From contig NZ_BDAP01000001.1 of NCBI RefSeq assembly GCF_001598915.1, forward strand, positions 930,001 through 994,000: a stretch of 64,000 nucleotides of DNA. The letters are read 5' to 3'. Below are positions 17,610-25,485 of this stretch, piece after piece. Every line of letters begins with the position of its first letter. The first letter of the stretch is position 1. A model generated the notes under the pieces. It was not told the origin of the DNA, ran no database searches, and saw nothing but the letters and a program-made list of their open reading frames with translations. Source of the stretch: Williamsia muralis NBRC 105860 (GTDB lineage: Bacteria; Actinomycetota; Actinomycetes; Mycobacteriales; Mycobacteriaceae). Both the position numbers and the translations under genes were made by a program.

Positions 17610-17693
17610 TCGAGCATCACTGAAATCCTTGCCGGAGGTCAGTTTTTTGCCGAAACGATCCCGCCGCCGCGTGCCCTTTGCCACCATGGCGGG

Positions 17694-18293
17694 GTGAGAG
17701 CAGCAGCGACCCCCAAGGGGACGCGCCGAAGGGCGCGATTGATCGCCGCCGCCGGGGAATTGTTTCTGGAGGGCGGTTTTGACGCCGTCCGACATCGGGC
17801 GGTGGCCGACCGAGCGCAGCTTCCGCTTGCCTCCACGACGTATTACTTTGCCTCACTTGAGGATTTGGTTGCCGAGGCAGTGGCGTCCGCCTGTGCGAAT
17901 GATTGCGATGCGATCATCGAGAGGGGCCGGGGGCTGACCCGGCGTCGCCGCGGGGCCGAGGCGACGGCCGAAGTGCTTGCCGATGTCTTCATCGGGGAGG
18001 ACACGTCGCGAGAGCGTCTGACCTGCCGGTTCGAGTCAGTTGTTCTCAGTGCGCGGGTGCCGCGACTGCAACAGGTTCTCATCGACCACCGAAACACGTT
18101 GCGTAACACCCATTTCGAGGTTCTCGAGAAGTCGGGCCGCAGCACCGATCCCAGTGGGATCGAGCAGTTGATGGCTGTCGAGGACGGTGTGGTGATCGGG
18201 GCCCTTGCTGACTCGGTGGAGGACGTGGTCAAGGTGACCCGCACCGCCCTGAGCGAGGTCATCGACCAACTCGCACCCGTCGCCGCGGTGTAA
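17694..18293 (+). CDS. TetR family transcriptional regulator
   Basis: 199 residues from GTG 17694. The N-terminal helix-turn-helix reads RRARLIAAAGELFLEGGFDAV, HRAVADRAQLPLASTTYYF, a standard TetR DNA-binding domain. The C-terminal ligand domain is helical and unassigned; it includes the TetR_C_17-like RVPRLQQVLIDHR. The site between the aminotransferase and purB corresponds to Rv0775 in M. tuberculosis. The target genes are not evident. Confidence 0.85.
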   Translation: MRAAATPKGTRRRARLIAAAGELFLEGGFDAVRHRAVADRAQLPLASTTYYFASLEDLVAEAVASACANDCDAIIERGRGLTRRRRGAEATAEVLADVFIGEDTSRERLTCRFESVVLSARVPRLQQVLIDHRNTLRNTHFEVLEKSGRSTDPSGIEQLMAVEDGVVIGALADSVEDVVKVTRTALSEVIDQLAPVAAV

Positions 18294-18351
18294 TGCGCCG
18301 GTCGTGACCGCCATGTGAGGGGGCCGTGGCGGACATGTCGCATAATGAGGC

Positions 18352-19800
18352 GTGTCTGAAACAAAATCGCCGACCGAGAAGCCGCGGGTCTCGAACGTCC
18401 TGGCCGGTCGCTATGCGTCGGCAGATCTGGTGCGCTTGTGGTCTGCCGATCACAAGATCGTCCTGGAGCGGCAACTGTGGGTCGCCGTCCTCAAAGCGCA
18501 GCAGGAACTGGGCGTCGATGTGCCCGATGAGGCGATCGCCGACTACGAACGTGTGCTCGATCAGATCGACCTTGCCTCCATCGCCGACCGTGAACGGGTC
18601 ACCCGCCACGACGTGAAGGCGCGCATCGAGGAGTTCAACGCCCTCGCCGGCCACGAGCACATCCACAAGGGGATGACCAGCCGCGACCTCACCGAGAACG
18701 TCGAGCAATTGCAGATCCTGCGGTCGCTCGAGCACGTACACGCACACGGTGTCGCCACCGCGGCACGCTTGGCCGACCGGGCCGCCCAGTACTCCACGCT
18801 GGTGATGGCCGGTCGCAGCCACAACGTCGCGGCGCAGGCCACCACCCTCGGCAAGCGATTCGCATCGGCGGCCGACGAACTGCTCATCGCGCTCACCCGC
18901 TTGCGCGAGCTGATCGACCGCTATCCGCTCCGCGGCATCAAGGGCCCGATGGGCACCAGTCAGGACATGCTCGACCTGCTCGACGGAGACGTCGACAAAC
19001 TGTCCCAGCTGGAGTCGAAGGTGGCCGACCACCTCGGGTTCTCGAAGTCGCTGACGTCGGTGGGTCAGGTCTACCCGCGATCGCTCGACCACGACGTGGT
19101 CTCGGCGCTGGTACAGGTGGCTGCCGGCCCTTCGTCGTTGGCTCACACGATTCGCCTGATGGCAGGCCATGAGCTGGTCACCGAAGGTTTCCAGGCAGGG
19201 CAGGTCGGCAGTTCGGCGATGCCGCACAAGATGAACACCCGCAGCTGCGAGCGGGTGAACGGGCTCGCCGTGGTGCTCCGCGGCTACGGATCGATGGCTG
19301 CGGAACTGGCCGGTGCGCAGTGGAACGAGGGCGACGTGTTCTGTTCGGTGGTGCGCCGCGTGGCATTGCCCGACGCCTTCTTCGCCATCGACGGACTGCT
19401 CGAGACGTTCCTGACGGTGCTCGCCGAGTTCGGTGCCTACCCGGCTGTGATCGCCAAGGAACTCGACCGGTACCTGCCGTTCCTGGCGACCACAAAGGTC
19501 CTCATCGCCTCGGTTCGTGCAGGCGTCGGTCGCGAGGTCGCGCACGAGGCGATCAAGGAGAATGCCGTCGCCGTGGCCCTCGCCATGCGCGAAGACGGTC
19601 GCGATCCCGACCTGCTGGACCGACTGGCCGCCGACGACAGGATCCCTCTCGACCGCGCCGGGCTCGACGCTGCGCTGGCCGACAAATCGGCATTCATCGG
19701 CGCTGCAGAGCACCAGGTGGCCGACGTCGTCGCTCAGGTGGGCAAACTCGTCGATCAATATCCCGACGCCGCCGGCTATGCGCCGGCCCCTATTCTCTGA
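18352..19800 (+). CDS. purB: Adenylosuccinate lyase
   Basis: 482 residues from GTG 18352. Fumarase/aspartase superfamily: the N-terminal RYASADLVRLWSADHKIV, the HEHIHKGMTSRDLTEN block with the catalytic His, AGRSHNVAAQ, and the signature loop SSAMPHKMNTRSCER with the catalytic Ser. It cleaves SAICAR to AICAR and adenylosuccinate to AMP. The extended N-terminus and length suit the actinobacterial type. Three palindromic repeats begin 43 bp after the stop and may end its transcript. Confidence 0.97.
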   Translation: MSETKSPTEKPRVSNVLAGRYASADLVRLWSADHKIVLERQLWVAVLKAQQELGVDVPDEAIADYERVLDQIDLASIADRERVTRHDVKARIEEFNALAGHEHIHKGMTSRDLTENVEQLQILRSLEHVHAHGVATAARLADRAAQYSTLVMAGRSHNVAAQATTLGKRFASAADELLIALTRLRELIDRYPLRGIKGPMGTSQDMLDLLDGDVDKLSQLESKVADHLGFSKSLTSVGQVYPRSLDHDVVSALVQVAAGPSSLAHTIRLMAGHELVTEGFQAGQVGSSAMPHKMNTRSCERVNGLAVVLRGYGSMAAELAGAQWNEGDVFCSVVRRVALPDAFFAIDGLLETFLTVLAEFGAYPAVIAKELDRYLPFLATTKVLIASVRAGVGREVAHEAIKENAVAVALAMREDGRDPDLLDRLAADDRIPLDRAGLDAALADKSAFIGAAEHQVADVVAQVGKLVDQYPDAAGYAPAPIL

Positions 19801-19843
19801 CCGTTTCGCCTGCTGTGGCCTTGGTCGGCCGGCTGTGCAGACC

Positions 19844-19899
19844 CTCCGACTCCGTCGACTTCCTCCGGTTGCAACCGGCGCGTTTGGCTGGAGTCGGAG
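19844..19899. repeat. 56-bp nested palindromic repeat, copy 1
   Basis: The outer arms CTCCGACTCC / GGAGTCGGAG enclose the inner palindrome CCGGTTGCAACCGG (19865-19878). It is the most diverged copy on the inner arms, but its outer arms are perfectly compensatory with each other. It lies 43 bp after the purB stop. With copies 2 and 3 and their similar linkers it makes up most of the 387-bp gene-free stretch 19801-20187. Confidence 0.85.
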
Positions 19900-19936
19900 G
19901 TTCTGCTGTGGGCCCGGGCTGCGGGTTGCGTAGACC

Positions 19937-19992
19937 CTCCGACTTCGTCGACTACCTCCGGTTGCAACCGGAGTTTCTGGCCGAAGTCGGAG
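19937..19992. repeat. 56-bp nested palindromic repeat, copy 2
   Basis: Outer arms CTCCGACTTCG / CGAAGTCGGAG; inner 18-bp perfect palindrome CTCCGGTTGCAACCGGAG at 19956-19973. It starts 93 bp after copy 1; the linkers between copies also resemble each other (ending GYRGACC), so the tandem unit is about 92 bp. Confidence 0.88.
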
Positions 19993-20027
19993 GCTTTGGC
20001 GGGCCTGGGTTGCGGTTCACGCAGACC

Positions 20028-20083
20028 CTCCGACTTCGTGGAGTTCCTCCGGTTGCAACCGGAGGTCCTAGCCGAAGTCGGAG
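20028..20083. repeat. 56-bp nested palindromic repeat, copy 3
   Basis: Outer arms CTCCGACTTCG / CGAAGTCGGAG; inner 20-bp perfect palindrome CCTCCGGTTGCAACCGGAGG at 20046-20065. It starts 91 bp after copy 2 and ends 30 bp before the ArsR promoter. Confidence 0.88.
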
Positions 20084-20113
20084 TTCGTGCGCGCCTATAG
20101 AAGCCTGAACGGG

Positions 20114-20141
20114 TTGACAGTCACTCCCGAGTCCGTAGTAT
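20114..20141 (+). promoter_or_regulatory. Promoter of the ArsR operon
   Basis: TTGACA (20114-20119) and TAGTAT (20136-20141) are separated by 16 bp. The -10 hexamer runs into the left arm of the operator, so a bound repressor would cover the transcription start. The ArsR start codon lies 46 nt downstream. Confidence 0.7.
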
Positions 20142-20175
20142 TCAACCCACTGGTTCATAACCAGTTGGTTGAATA
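20139..20175. promoter_or_regulatory. ArsR operator, 37-bp inverted repeat
   Basis: Two 17-bp arms (TATTCAACCCACTGGTT and AACCAGTTGGTTGAATA) flank a CAT centre; they match at 16 of 17 positions. It overlaps the -10 region and ends 12 nt before the ArsR start codon, which strongly suggests autorepression. The ligand of the repressor is unknown. Confidence 0.8.
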
Positions 20176-20187
20176 AGGGAGAACGAC

Positions 20188-20535
20188 GTGTCGGACGATC
20201 AACTCAGTGCCGTGTTCGCGGCGCTCGCCGACCCCACGCGACGGGCTCTGCTGGCTCGGCTCGCGGAAGGTGAGGCGACGGTGTCGGCGCTGGCCGAGCC
20301 GTTCGACATGAGTTTGGCGGCGGTGTCCAAACACCTCAAGGTTCTGGAACGTGCCGGACTCATCTCGCGGGGCCGCGACGCGCAGTGGCGACCGTGTTCC
20401 CTCGAAGCCGAGCCGTTGGCGGCGGCCAGCGACTGGCTCGCCGGCTATCGCCGTTTCTGGGACGGCAGTTTCGACCGTCTCGAACAACACATCAACCGGA
20501 TCACCGGGTCCGGCCAGGGAAAGGAAACACCATGA
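20188..20535 (+). CDS. ArsR family winged-helix repressor
   Basis: 115 residues from GTG 20188 with AGGGAG upstream. The winged helix is clear (FAALADPTRRALLARL, AVSKHLKVLERAGLISRGR). The ArsR metal-binding cysteines (CVCDLC type) are absent; the only Cys is in WRPCSLE. This is the subgroup that pairs with SRPBCC proteins rather than the arsenic sensor group. The C-terminus (DWLAGYRRFWDGSFDRLEQHI) matches that subgroup. The stop overlaps the next gene (ATGA). A strong inverted repeat covers its promoter. Confidence 0.93.
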   Translation: MSDDQLSAVFAALADPTRRALLARLAEGEATVSALAEPFDMSLAAVSKHLKVLERAGLISRGRDAQWRPCSLEAEPLAAASDWLAGYRRFWDGSFDRLEQHINRITGSGQGKETP

Positions 20536-20981
20536 CAGACACGGCAACTCGCGAGTTCACGATCGTCAGAGAGTTCGCTGCCACTCCGGAGGTGGTATTC
20601 AACGCCTGGGTCGACAACGACCAGGCTGCGCAATGGATGGGCCCCGAGGGTTTCACCATGCCACGTGATCGCATGCATGGCGATGCACGACCAGGCGGCA
20701 GCTATGGCGGAGTGATGATCAGCCCTGACGGTGAGGAGTTCGCCACAGGTGGTGTGTATCAGGAGGTCTCGGCACCAGACCGCCTCGTATTCACCTGGGG
20801 CGACCCGACGAACACCGACAGCGTGTCCGTCTGCACGGTGACCTTCGAAGAAACAACGCCGGGCACCACAACCATGACCTTCCACCTCCTCGCGCCGGGA
20901 CCGCTGAGTCCGGAAGACGGTGCCCGCGGTGGATGGAACAGCTGCTTCGACAACTTGCGCCGACTGGTGGAAGTCCGGTGA
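20532..20981 (+). CDS. SRPBCC / AHSA1-domain protein
   Basis: 149 residues. START/AHSA1-like helix-grip fold: REFAATPEVVFNAWVDNDQAAQWMGP at the start, DARPGGSY, the strand RLVFTWGDP, and a C-terminal helix (RGGWNSCFDNLRRLVE). Such proteins bind a hydrophobic ligand in a deep cavity; those encoded with ArsR repressors are generally of unknown ligand. Both its start and its stop overlap the neighbouring genes, so the three-gene operon is translationally coupled. Confidence 0.9.
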   Translation: MTDTATREFTIVREFAATPEVVFNAWVDNDQAAQWMGPEGFTMPRDRMHGDARPGGSYGGVMISPDGEEFATGGVYQEVSAPDRLVFTWGDPTNTDSVSVCTVTFEETTPGTTTMTFHLLAPGPLSPEDGARGGWNSCFDNLRRLVEVR

Positions 20982-21490
20982 CAAGCGCGGCGCACAACGA
21001 CCCGAATGCGCTCCCACAGGGCGACATCGGACTGCTCGAGACGGACGTGGCCCGCGAACTCCTCAGCCTCGCCTCGCCTGCTCGGCTCGCTTATGTGGCG
21101 GCCGACGGCAGCCCGCGGGTCTTCCCCATGAATCACTGGTGGACAGGTACCGAATTGGTCATGGCCACGTTCACCGGTGCCGCAAAAGTTGCAGCGCTTC
21201 GTAGGCGACCGGCAGTGGCGATCACGATCGACACGGTGTCAGCCACACCCCACGTCCTGCTGTTGCGAGGCGATGCGGTGGTCACCGACGTCGACGGCAT
21301 CGTGCCCGAATACGAGCTCGTCATGCGCCGGGATATGCCACCGGCACAGGCCGATGCCTACTTCGACGGGTTGCGTGCCGATGGCGCGACCATGCATCGC
21401 ATCGGGGTGATTCCGACCTGGGTGGGCGTACTCGACTTCCAGACGCGTTTTCCAGGAGCGGCCCCGGCCGCGATGAGCGCTCCGAGTTGA
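20978..21490 (+). CDS. Pyridoxamine 5'-phosphate oxidase-like flavin-binding protein
   Basis: 170 residues from GTG 20978, overlapping the SRPBCC stop (GTGA). The split-barrel fold is suggested by ASPARLAYVAADGSPRVFP, the FTGAAKVAALRRRPAVAITID block and LLLRGDAVVTDVDG. The family binds FMN or F420 (or haem in some members), and actinobacterial members often use F420. The substrate is unknown. It is the third gene of the ArsR operon, which hints at detoxification or redox change of the ligand sensed or bound by its partners; this is inference. Confidence 0.82.
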   Translation: MTSAAHNDPNALPQGDIGLLETDVARELLSLASPARLAYVAADGSPRVFPMNHWWTGTELVMATFTGAAKVAALRRRPAVAITIDTVSATPHVLLLRGDAVVTDVDGIVPEYELVMRRDMPPAQADAYFDGLRADGATMHRIGVIPTWVGVLDFQTRFPGAAPAAMSAPS

Positions 21491-21557
21491 GGTCGTCGAA
21501 GGCTCCCGGAATGATTGGGAACGCGCTTTCGAAGGCGGGCTCAGGCGATGTGGAGTA

Positions 21558-21848
21558 CTAGTCGGCCGCGGTATCGGCGTGTCCGAGGTTCCAATCCGGC
21601 ACCGCGATGTCGCGCACGAGTTTCTTCAGAGTGGCGATGTCCGGAAAGCCGTTGTCGCGCTTGCGCTCCCATATCAACCGTCCGTCGACCTCGATGGTGA
21701 ACACGCCGCCGGTACCTGGCACCAGGGTCACCGACCCCAGTTCGGTTCCGAAGGTGTTCAGCAACTCAGTTGCCATCCACGACGCCCGAAGTACCCAGTT
21801 GCACTGAGTGCAGTAAGTGATGGTGACCGATGCAGCCGATGTGCTCAC
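21558..21848 (-). CDS. SelT/SelW/SelH (Rdx) family protein
   Basis: 96 residues from GTG 21848; the frame upstream of it lacks coding character. The thioredoxin-like Rdx fold begins VTITYCTQCNWVLRASWM with a redox CxxC (Cys13, Cys16) in place of selenocysteine, followed by TGGVFTIEVDGRLIWERK and a C-terminal helix with LKKLVRD. The family is thought to act in thiol redox control; the precise partner is unknown. It is divergent from the DUF1304 gene, with 87 bp between the starts. Confidence 0.87.
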   Translation of the reverse strand: MSTSAASVTITYCTQCNWVLRASWMATELLNTFGTELGSVTLVPGTGGVFTIEVDGRLIWERKRDNGFPDIATLKKLVRDIAVPDWNLGHADTAAD

Positions 21849-21935
21849 CGGTTCATTGTGGCAGTCTTCGCAGTCGGCGGATATTCGTGCCGACAGCGGT
21901 AGCGAAGACCAGATGACTTCGGACGGGACGACGAC

Positions 21936-22322
21936 GTGACGGTAGTAGGCCTTGTATTCACCGCGATTGCGGCACTCATCCACGTGTACATCTTTGTGCT
22001 CGAATCGCTGCGTTGGACGGCGCCGGCAACCCGCAAGACCTTCGGAACCACGGCCGAGGAAGCCGAAGCGACCAAGGAGATGGCCTTCAATCAAGGGTTC
22101 TACAACCTGTTCCTGGCGATCGTCACCGCTGTCGGGATCGTGTTGACCCTTGTCGATCACGCCGATGCCGGAGCTGCGCTGGTGTTCGCCGGCGCTGGGT
22201 CGATGGTTGCCGCGGGTCTCGTTCTGTTGATCTCGTCGCCCGAGAAGGGGCGTTCGGCGCTGATCCAGCTGACGCCGCCGGCAATCGGCGTCGCGGCTCT
22301 TGCTGCCGGCCTGGTGTTCTAG
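21936..22322 (+). CDS. DUF1304 family membrane protein
   Basis: 128 residues from GTG 21936 with four predicted transmembrane helices. The family pattern is present: an [12 protein letters not shown] block in the first helix, TFG, then [10 protein letters not shown], and a final helix pair. Its function is not known. It lies 53 bp upstream of purC on the same strand but has no evident role in purine synthesis. Confidence 0.85.
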   Translation: MTVVGLVFTAIAALIHVYIFVLESLRWTAPATRKTFGTTAEEAEATKEMAFNQGFYNLFLAIVTAVGIVLTLVDHADAGAALVFAGAGSMVAAGLVLLISSPEKGRSALIQLTPPAIGVAALAAGLVF

Positions 22323-22375
22323 CGCCACCTGCCCTGGACGTCGAATGGCGTGCCCGCCCGACTAGCCTGAAAACC

Positions 22376-23269
22376 ATGCGTCCGAGCCTGGAGTCCTACG
22401 AACATCTCGCGGCCGGAAAGGTACGTGACCTCTATTCGATCGACGAGCAGACGATGCTGATGGTGGCGTCCGACCGGATCTCTGCCTTCGACCACATCTT
22501 GCCCACGCCCATCCCTGACAAGGGCCGGGTTCTCACCGCGATGAGCGTCTACTACTTCGGTGCGCTGGGCGTTCCCAACCACCTGGCGGGCGATCCGACC
22601 GACAGTCGTATCCCCGCCGAACTGGTGGGCCGAGCGCTCGTGGTCAAGAAGCTCGACATGCTCCCCGTCGAGTGTGTCGCGCGCGGGTACCTGACCGGGT
22701 CCGGCCTCCTCGACTACATCGCCACCGGCTCGGTCTGCGGAATCGCCCTCCCGGAGGGGCTCGAGGAGTCGAGCAGACTCCCCGAACCGATCTTCACCCC
22801 CGCGACCAAGGCAGACATCGGCCAGCACGACGAGAACGTCAGCTTCGACGCGGTGGTTGCCACTGTCGGCGAAACGCTCGCGCAAAAGCTCAGAGACCTC
22901 ACCCTCGACATCTACTCGCGGGGATCTGAGCTGGCGGCAGAGCGTGGAATCATTCTAGCCGACACCAAGTTCGAGTTCGGCCTCGATGAAGAGGGCACTG
23001 TTGTCCTCGCCGACGAGGTCTTGACACCGGACAGTTCGCGGTACTGGGACGCGGCGAACTATCGAGCCGGCATGGTGCAGCCCAGTTTCGACAAACAAAT
23101 CGTCCGCAACTGGCTCACCGGCCCCGACTCCGGGTGGGACCGCGATGCAGACAATCCCCCGCCTCCGTTGCCGGACGACGTCGCGCAACGTACCCGTGAC
23201 CGCTACATCGAAGCCTACGAACGTATTTCAGGTCTGTCATTCGATGACTGGCCGAAGGGAGAGCAGTGA
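22376..23269 (+). CDS. purC: Phosphoribosylaminoimidazole-succinocarboxamide synthase (SAICAR synthetase)
   Basis: 297 residues from ATG 22376. Clear PurC blocks: [78 protein letters not shown], and [17 protein letters not shown] followed by [10 protein letters not shown]. It joins CAIR and aspartate using ATP in purine synthesis; its product is the substrate of PurB at 18352. The stop overlaps the ptrB start (GTGA). Confidence 0.97.
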   Translation: MRPSLESYEHLAAGKVRDLYSIDEQTMLMVASDRISAFDHILPTPIPDKGRVLTAMSVYYFGALGVPNHLAGDPTDSRIPAELVGRALVVKKLDMLPVECVARGYLTGSGLLDYIATGSVCGIALPEGLEESSRLPEPIFTPATKADIGQHDENVSFDAVVATVGETLAQKLRDLTLDIYSRGSELAAERGIILADTKFEFGLDEEGTVVLADEVLTPDSSRYWDAANYRAGMVQPSFDKQIVRNWLTGPDSGWDRDADNPPPPLPDDVAQRTRDRYIEAYERISGLSFDDWPKGEQ

Positions 23270-25386
23270 CCGACACCTCGCAGGACGCAGCAGCAGGCGC
23301 GCCGCCCGTCGCGAAGAAGATCCCGTTCGAGCGCAAACACCACGGAGACACCGTGATCGACCACTACGAGTGGTTGCGCGACAAAGAGGATCCAGAGGTC
23401 ATCGCATTCCTCGAACAACAGAACGAGTACACCACCGCGCACACCGCCGACCTCGCTGATCTCCGCGCGGACATCTACAACGAGATCAAGGGCCGCACTC
23501 AGGAAACCGACATGTCGGTGCCGACGCGACGCGGTCAGTACTGGTATTACGCACGTACCGAAGAGGGCAAGCAGTACGCACTCAGGGCGCGGTGCCCGAT
23601 CGCCGGCCCCGACGACTGGACGCCGCCGACGGTCGAGCCCGGTCAGAGTGTGCCGGGGGAGGAGATCCTCCTCGACTCCAACGTCGAGGCCGAGGGCACC
23701 GACTTCTTCAGTCTCGGTGCGCTCTCGGTGAGCGAAGACGGCAATCTGCTGGCGTACAGCGTCGACACAGCTGGTGACGAGCGATACACCATGCGGTTCA
23801 AGGACCTTCGCACCGGTGAACTGCTCGCCGACGAGATCCGTGACACCGCGCCGGGCGCACTGTGGTCGCTCGATGGCAACCACGTCTTCTATCAGACCGT
23901 CGACGAGGCATGGCGGCCCGACACCGTCTGGCGTCACGACCTCGGTGCAGGTACGCCCGACGTCAAGGTGTTTCACGAGCCCGACGAGCAGTACTGGGTG
24001 GGGATTGGTGGAACCCGCAGCGACAAGTACCTGATGATCACGCTCGGTTCGAAGATCACCACCGAAGTCCGGATTCTCGACGCTGCCGACCCGACCGGCG
24101 AGTTCACCGTGGTGTGGCCCCGTGAAGAGGGAGTCGAGTACGGAGTGGAGCACGCCGTGATCGACGGACGGGATCGCTTCCTGATCCTGCACAACAAGAA
24201 CGCCGAGAACTTCGAGCTGCTCGACGCGCCCGTCACCGATCCCACCGACACCCGGGTGCTGGTCCCGCACGACCCGGAGGTCCGGATCGAGGATGTCGAC
24301 GCCTTCGCCGGCCAGCTGGTCCTGAGCTATCGGCGAGAAGCGTTGCCGCGGTTGTCCATCGCGCAACTCGACGGCAGCGGTACCCCGGAATTCGTCGAGG
24401 TCTCGTTCGATGAGGAGCTCTACTCGGCCGGACTCGGCGGCAACCCCGAATGGGCGGCCCCGCGGCTGCGCATCGGGTACACGAGCTTCATCAACCCCAC
24501 AGAGGTGTTCGATCTCGACGTCGCGACCGGCGAACGGACACTGCTGAAACGTCAGCAGGTGCTCGGCGACTTCGACCCGGCCGATTATGAGCAGTACCGT
24601 GATTGGGCCACGGCAAGTGACGGCACCAAGATCCCACTGTCGGTGATCCGGCGCCGTGAACACGCCGACGGGCCCGCGCCCACGTTGCTGTACGGATACG
24701 GCTCCTATGAATCGAGCAACGATCCAGGATTCTCGATTTCACGGTTGTCGTTGCTCGACCGCGGCGTCGTGTTTGTCATCGCCCATATCCGCGGTGGCGG
24801 CGAGATGGGCCGGCATTGGTACGAGACAGGTAAGACCCTCACCAAGAAGAACACCTTCACCGATTTTGTTGCCGCTGCACAACATCTGATCGAGACCGGT
24901 GTCACCACCCCCGAGCAGTTGGTCGGTGAGGGCGGCAGCGCCGGTGGCCTGCTGATCGGAGCGGTCGCGAACCTGGCGCCCGAGCTGTTCAACGGCATAC
25001 TCGCGGTGGTCCCGTTCGTGGACCCGCTGACGTCCATCCTCGATCCGTCGTTGCCACTCACCGTCATCGAGTGGGACGAGTGGGGAAACCCGTTGGCAGA
25101 CAAGACGGTCTACGAGTACATGAAGTCGTACTCTCCATATGAGAACGTCGACGCCAAGCCGTACCCGCAGATCCTGGCGGTCACCTCGCTCAACGACACC
25201 CGCGTCCTCTACACCGAGGCGGCGAAATGGGTTGCCCGGCTGCAGGACAGCACAACCGGAGATGCGCCGATCCTGTTGAAGACCGAGATGAAGGCCGGAC
25301 ACGGTGGTGTCAGTGGCCGTTACAAGCAGTGGGAAGAAGTCGCCTTCGAGTACGCGTGGGTGCTGCGTCAGACGGGCGCCGTCTGA
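23266..25386 (+). CDS. ptrB: Oligopeptidase B (S9A prolyl oligopeptidase family)
   Basis: 706 residues from GTG 23266. The N-terminal beta-propeller region ([28 protein letters not shown] onward) leads to a C-terminal alpha/beta hydrolase with Ser558 in [13 protein letters not shown]-like ribbon SNDPGFS, an Asp in SLNDTRVLY, and His679 in GHGGVSGR. Oligopeptidase B cleaves short peptides after Arg or Lys in the cytosol. In M. tuberculosis the gene is split into ptrBa and ptrBb, whereas here the frame is intact. It is coupled to purC by a GTGA overlap and is followed by a strong terminator. Confidence 0.95.
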   Translation: MTDTSQDAAAGAPPVAKKIPFERKHHGDTVIDHYEWLRDKEDPEVIAFLEQQNEYTTAHTADLADLRADIYNEIKGRTQETDMSVPTRRGQYWYYARTEEGKQYALRARCPIAGPDDWTPPTVEPGQSVPGEEILLDSNVEAEGTDFFSLGALSVSEDGNLLAYSVDTAGDERYTMRFKDLRTGELLADEIRDTAPGALWSLDGNHVFYQTVDEAWRPDTVWRHDLGAGTPDVKVFHEPDEQYWVGIGGTRSDKYLMITLGSKITTEVRILDAADPTGEFTVVWPREEGVEYGVEHAVIDGRDRFLILHNKNAENFELLDAPVTDPTDTRVLVPHDPEVRIEDVDAFAGQLVLSYRREALPRLSIAQLDGSGTPEFVEVSFDEELYSAGLGGNPEWAAPRLRIGYTSFINPTEVFDLDVATGERTLLKRQQVLGDFDPADYEQYRDWATASDGTKIPLSVIRRREHADGPAPTLLYGYGSYESSNDPGFSISRLSLLDRGVVFVIAHIRGGGEMGRHWYETGKTLTKKNTFTDFVAAAQHLIETGVTTPEQLVGEGGSAGGLLIGAVANLAPELFNGILAVVPFVDPLTSILDPSLPLTVIEWDEWGNPLADKTVYEYMKSYSPYENVDAKPYPQILAVTSLNDTRVLYTEAAKWVARLQDSTTGDAPILLKTEMKAGHGGVSGRYKQWEEVAFEYAWVLRQTGAV

Positions 25387-25401
25387 GAACTGGACTGCAA
25401 C

Positions 25402-25443
25402 AAACGGCGCGACCCGGCTGGTGCCGGGTCGCGCCGTTTGTTT
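25402..25443 (+). terminator. Rho-independent terminator after ptrB
   Basis: A perfect 16-bp stem (AAACGGCGCGACCCGG, 25402-25417, pairing with 25424-25439) has a 6-nt loop CTGGTG and ends in TTTGTTTG. It lies 15 nt after the ptrB stop and could also end the convergent MFS transcript. Confidence 0.85.
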
Positions 25444-25485
25444 GATCTGAACTGCTTGCGATACCTGAACTGTGCGTCCAGGCGG

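Noticed and set aside
18259-19758. A 499-codon open frame on the minus strand opposite purB
   Set aside because: PurB is unmistakable on the plus strand; long antisense frames are expected in high-GC DNA.
19844-20083. CRISPR array
   Set aside because: Three similar units with ~36-bp spacers look superficially like one, but the units are long internal palindromes, the linkers resemble each other, a solitary copy exists elsewhere and there are no cas genes.
19320-20108. Plus-strand frame running from purB into the palindromic repeats
   Set aside because: It is Arg-rich, overlaps purB in another frame and crosses the repeats; it is a composition effect.
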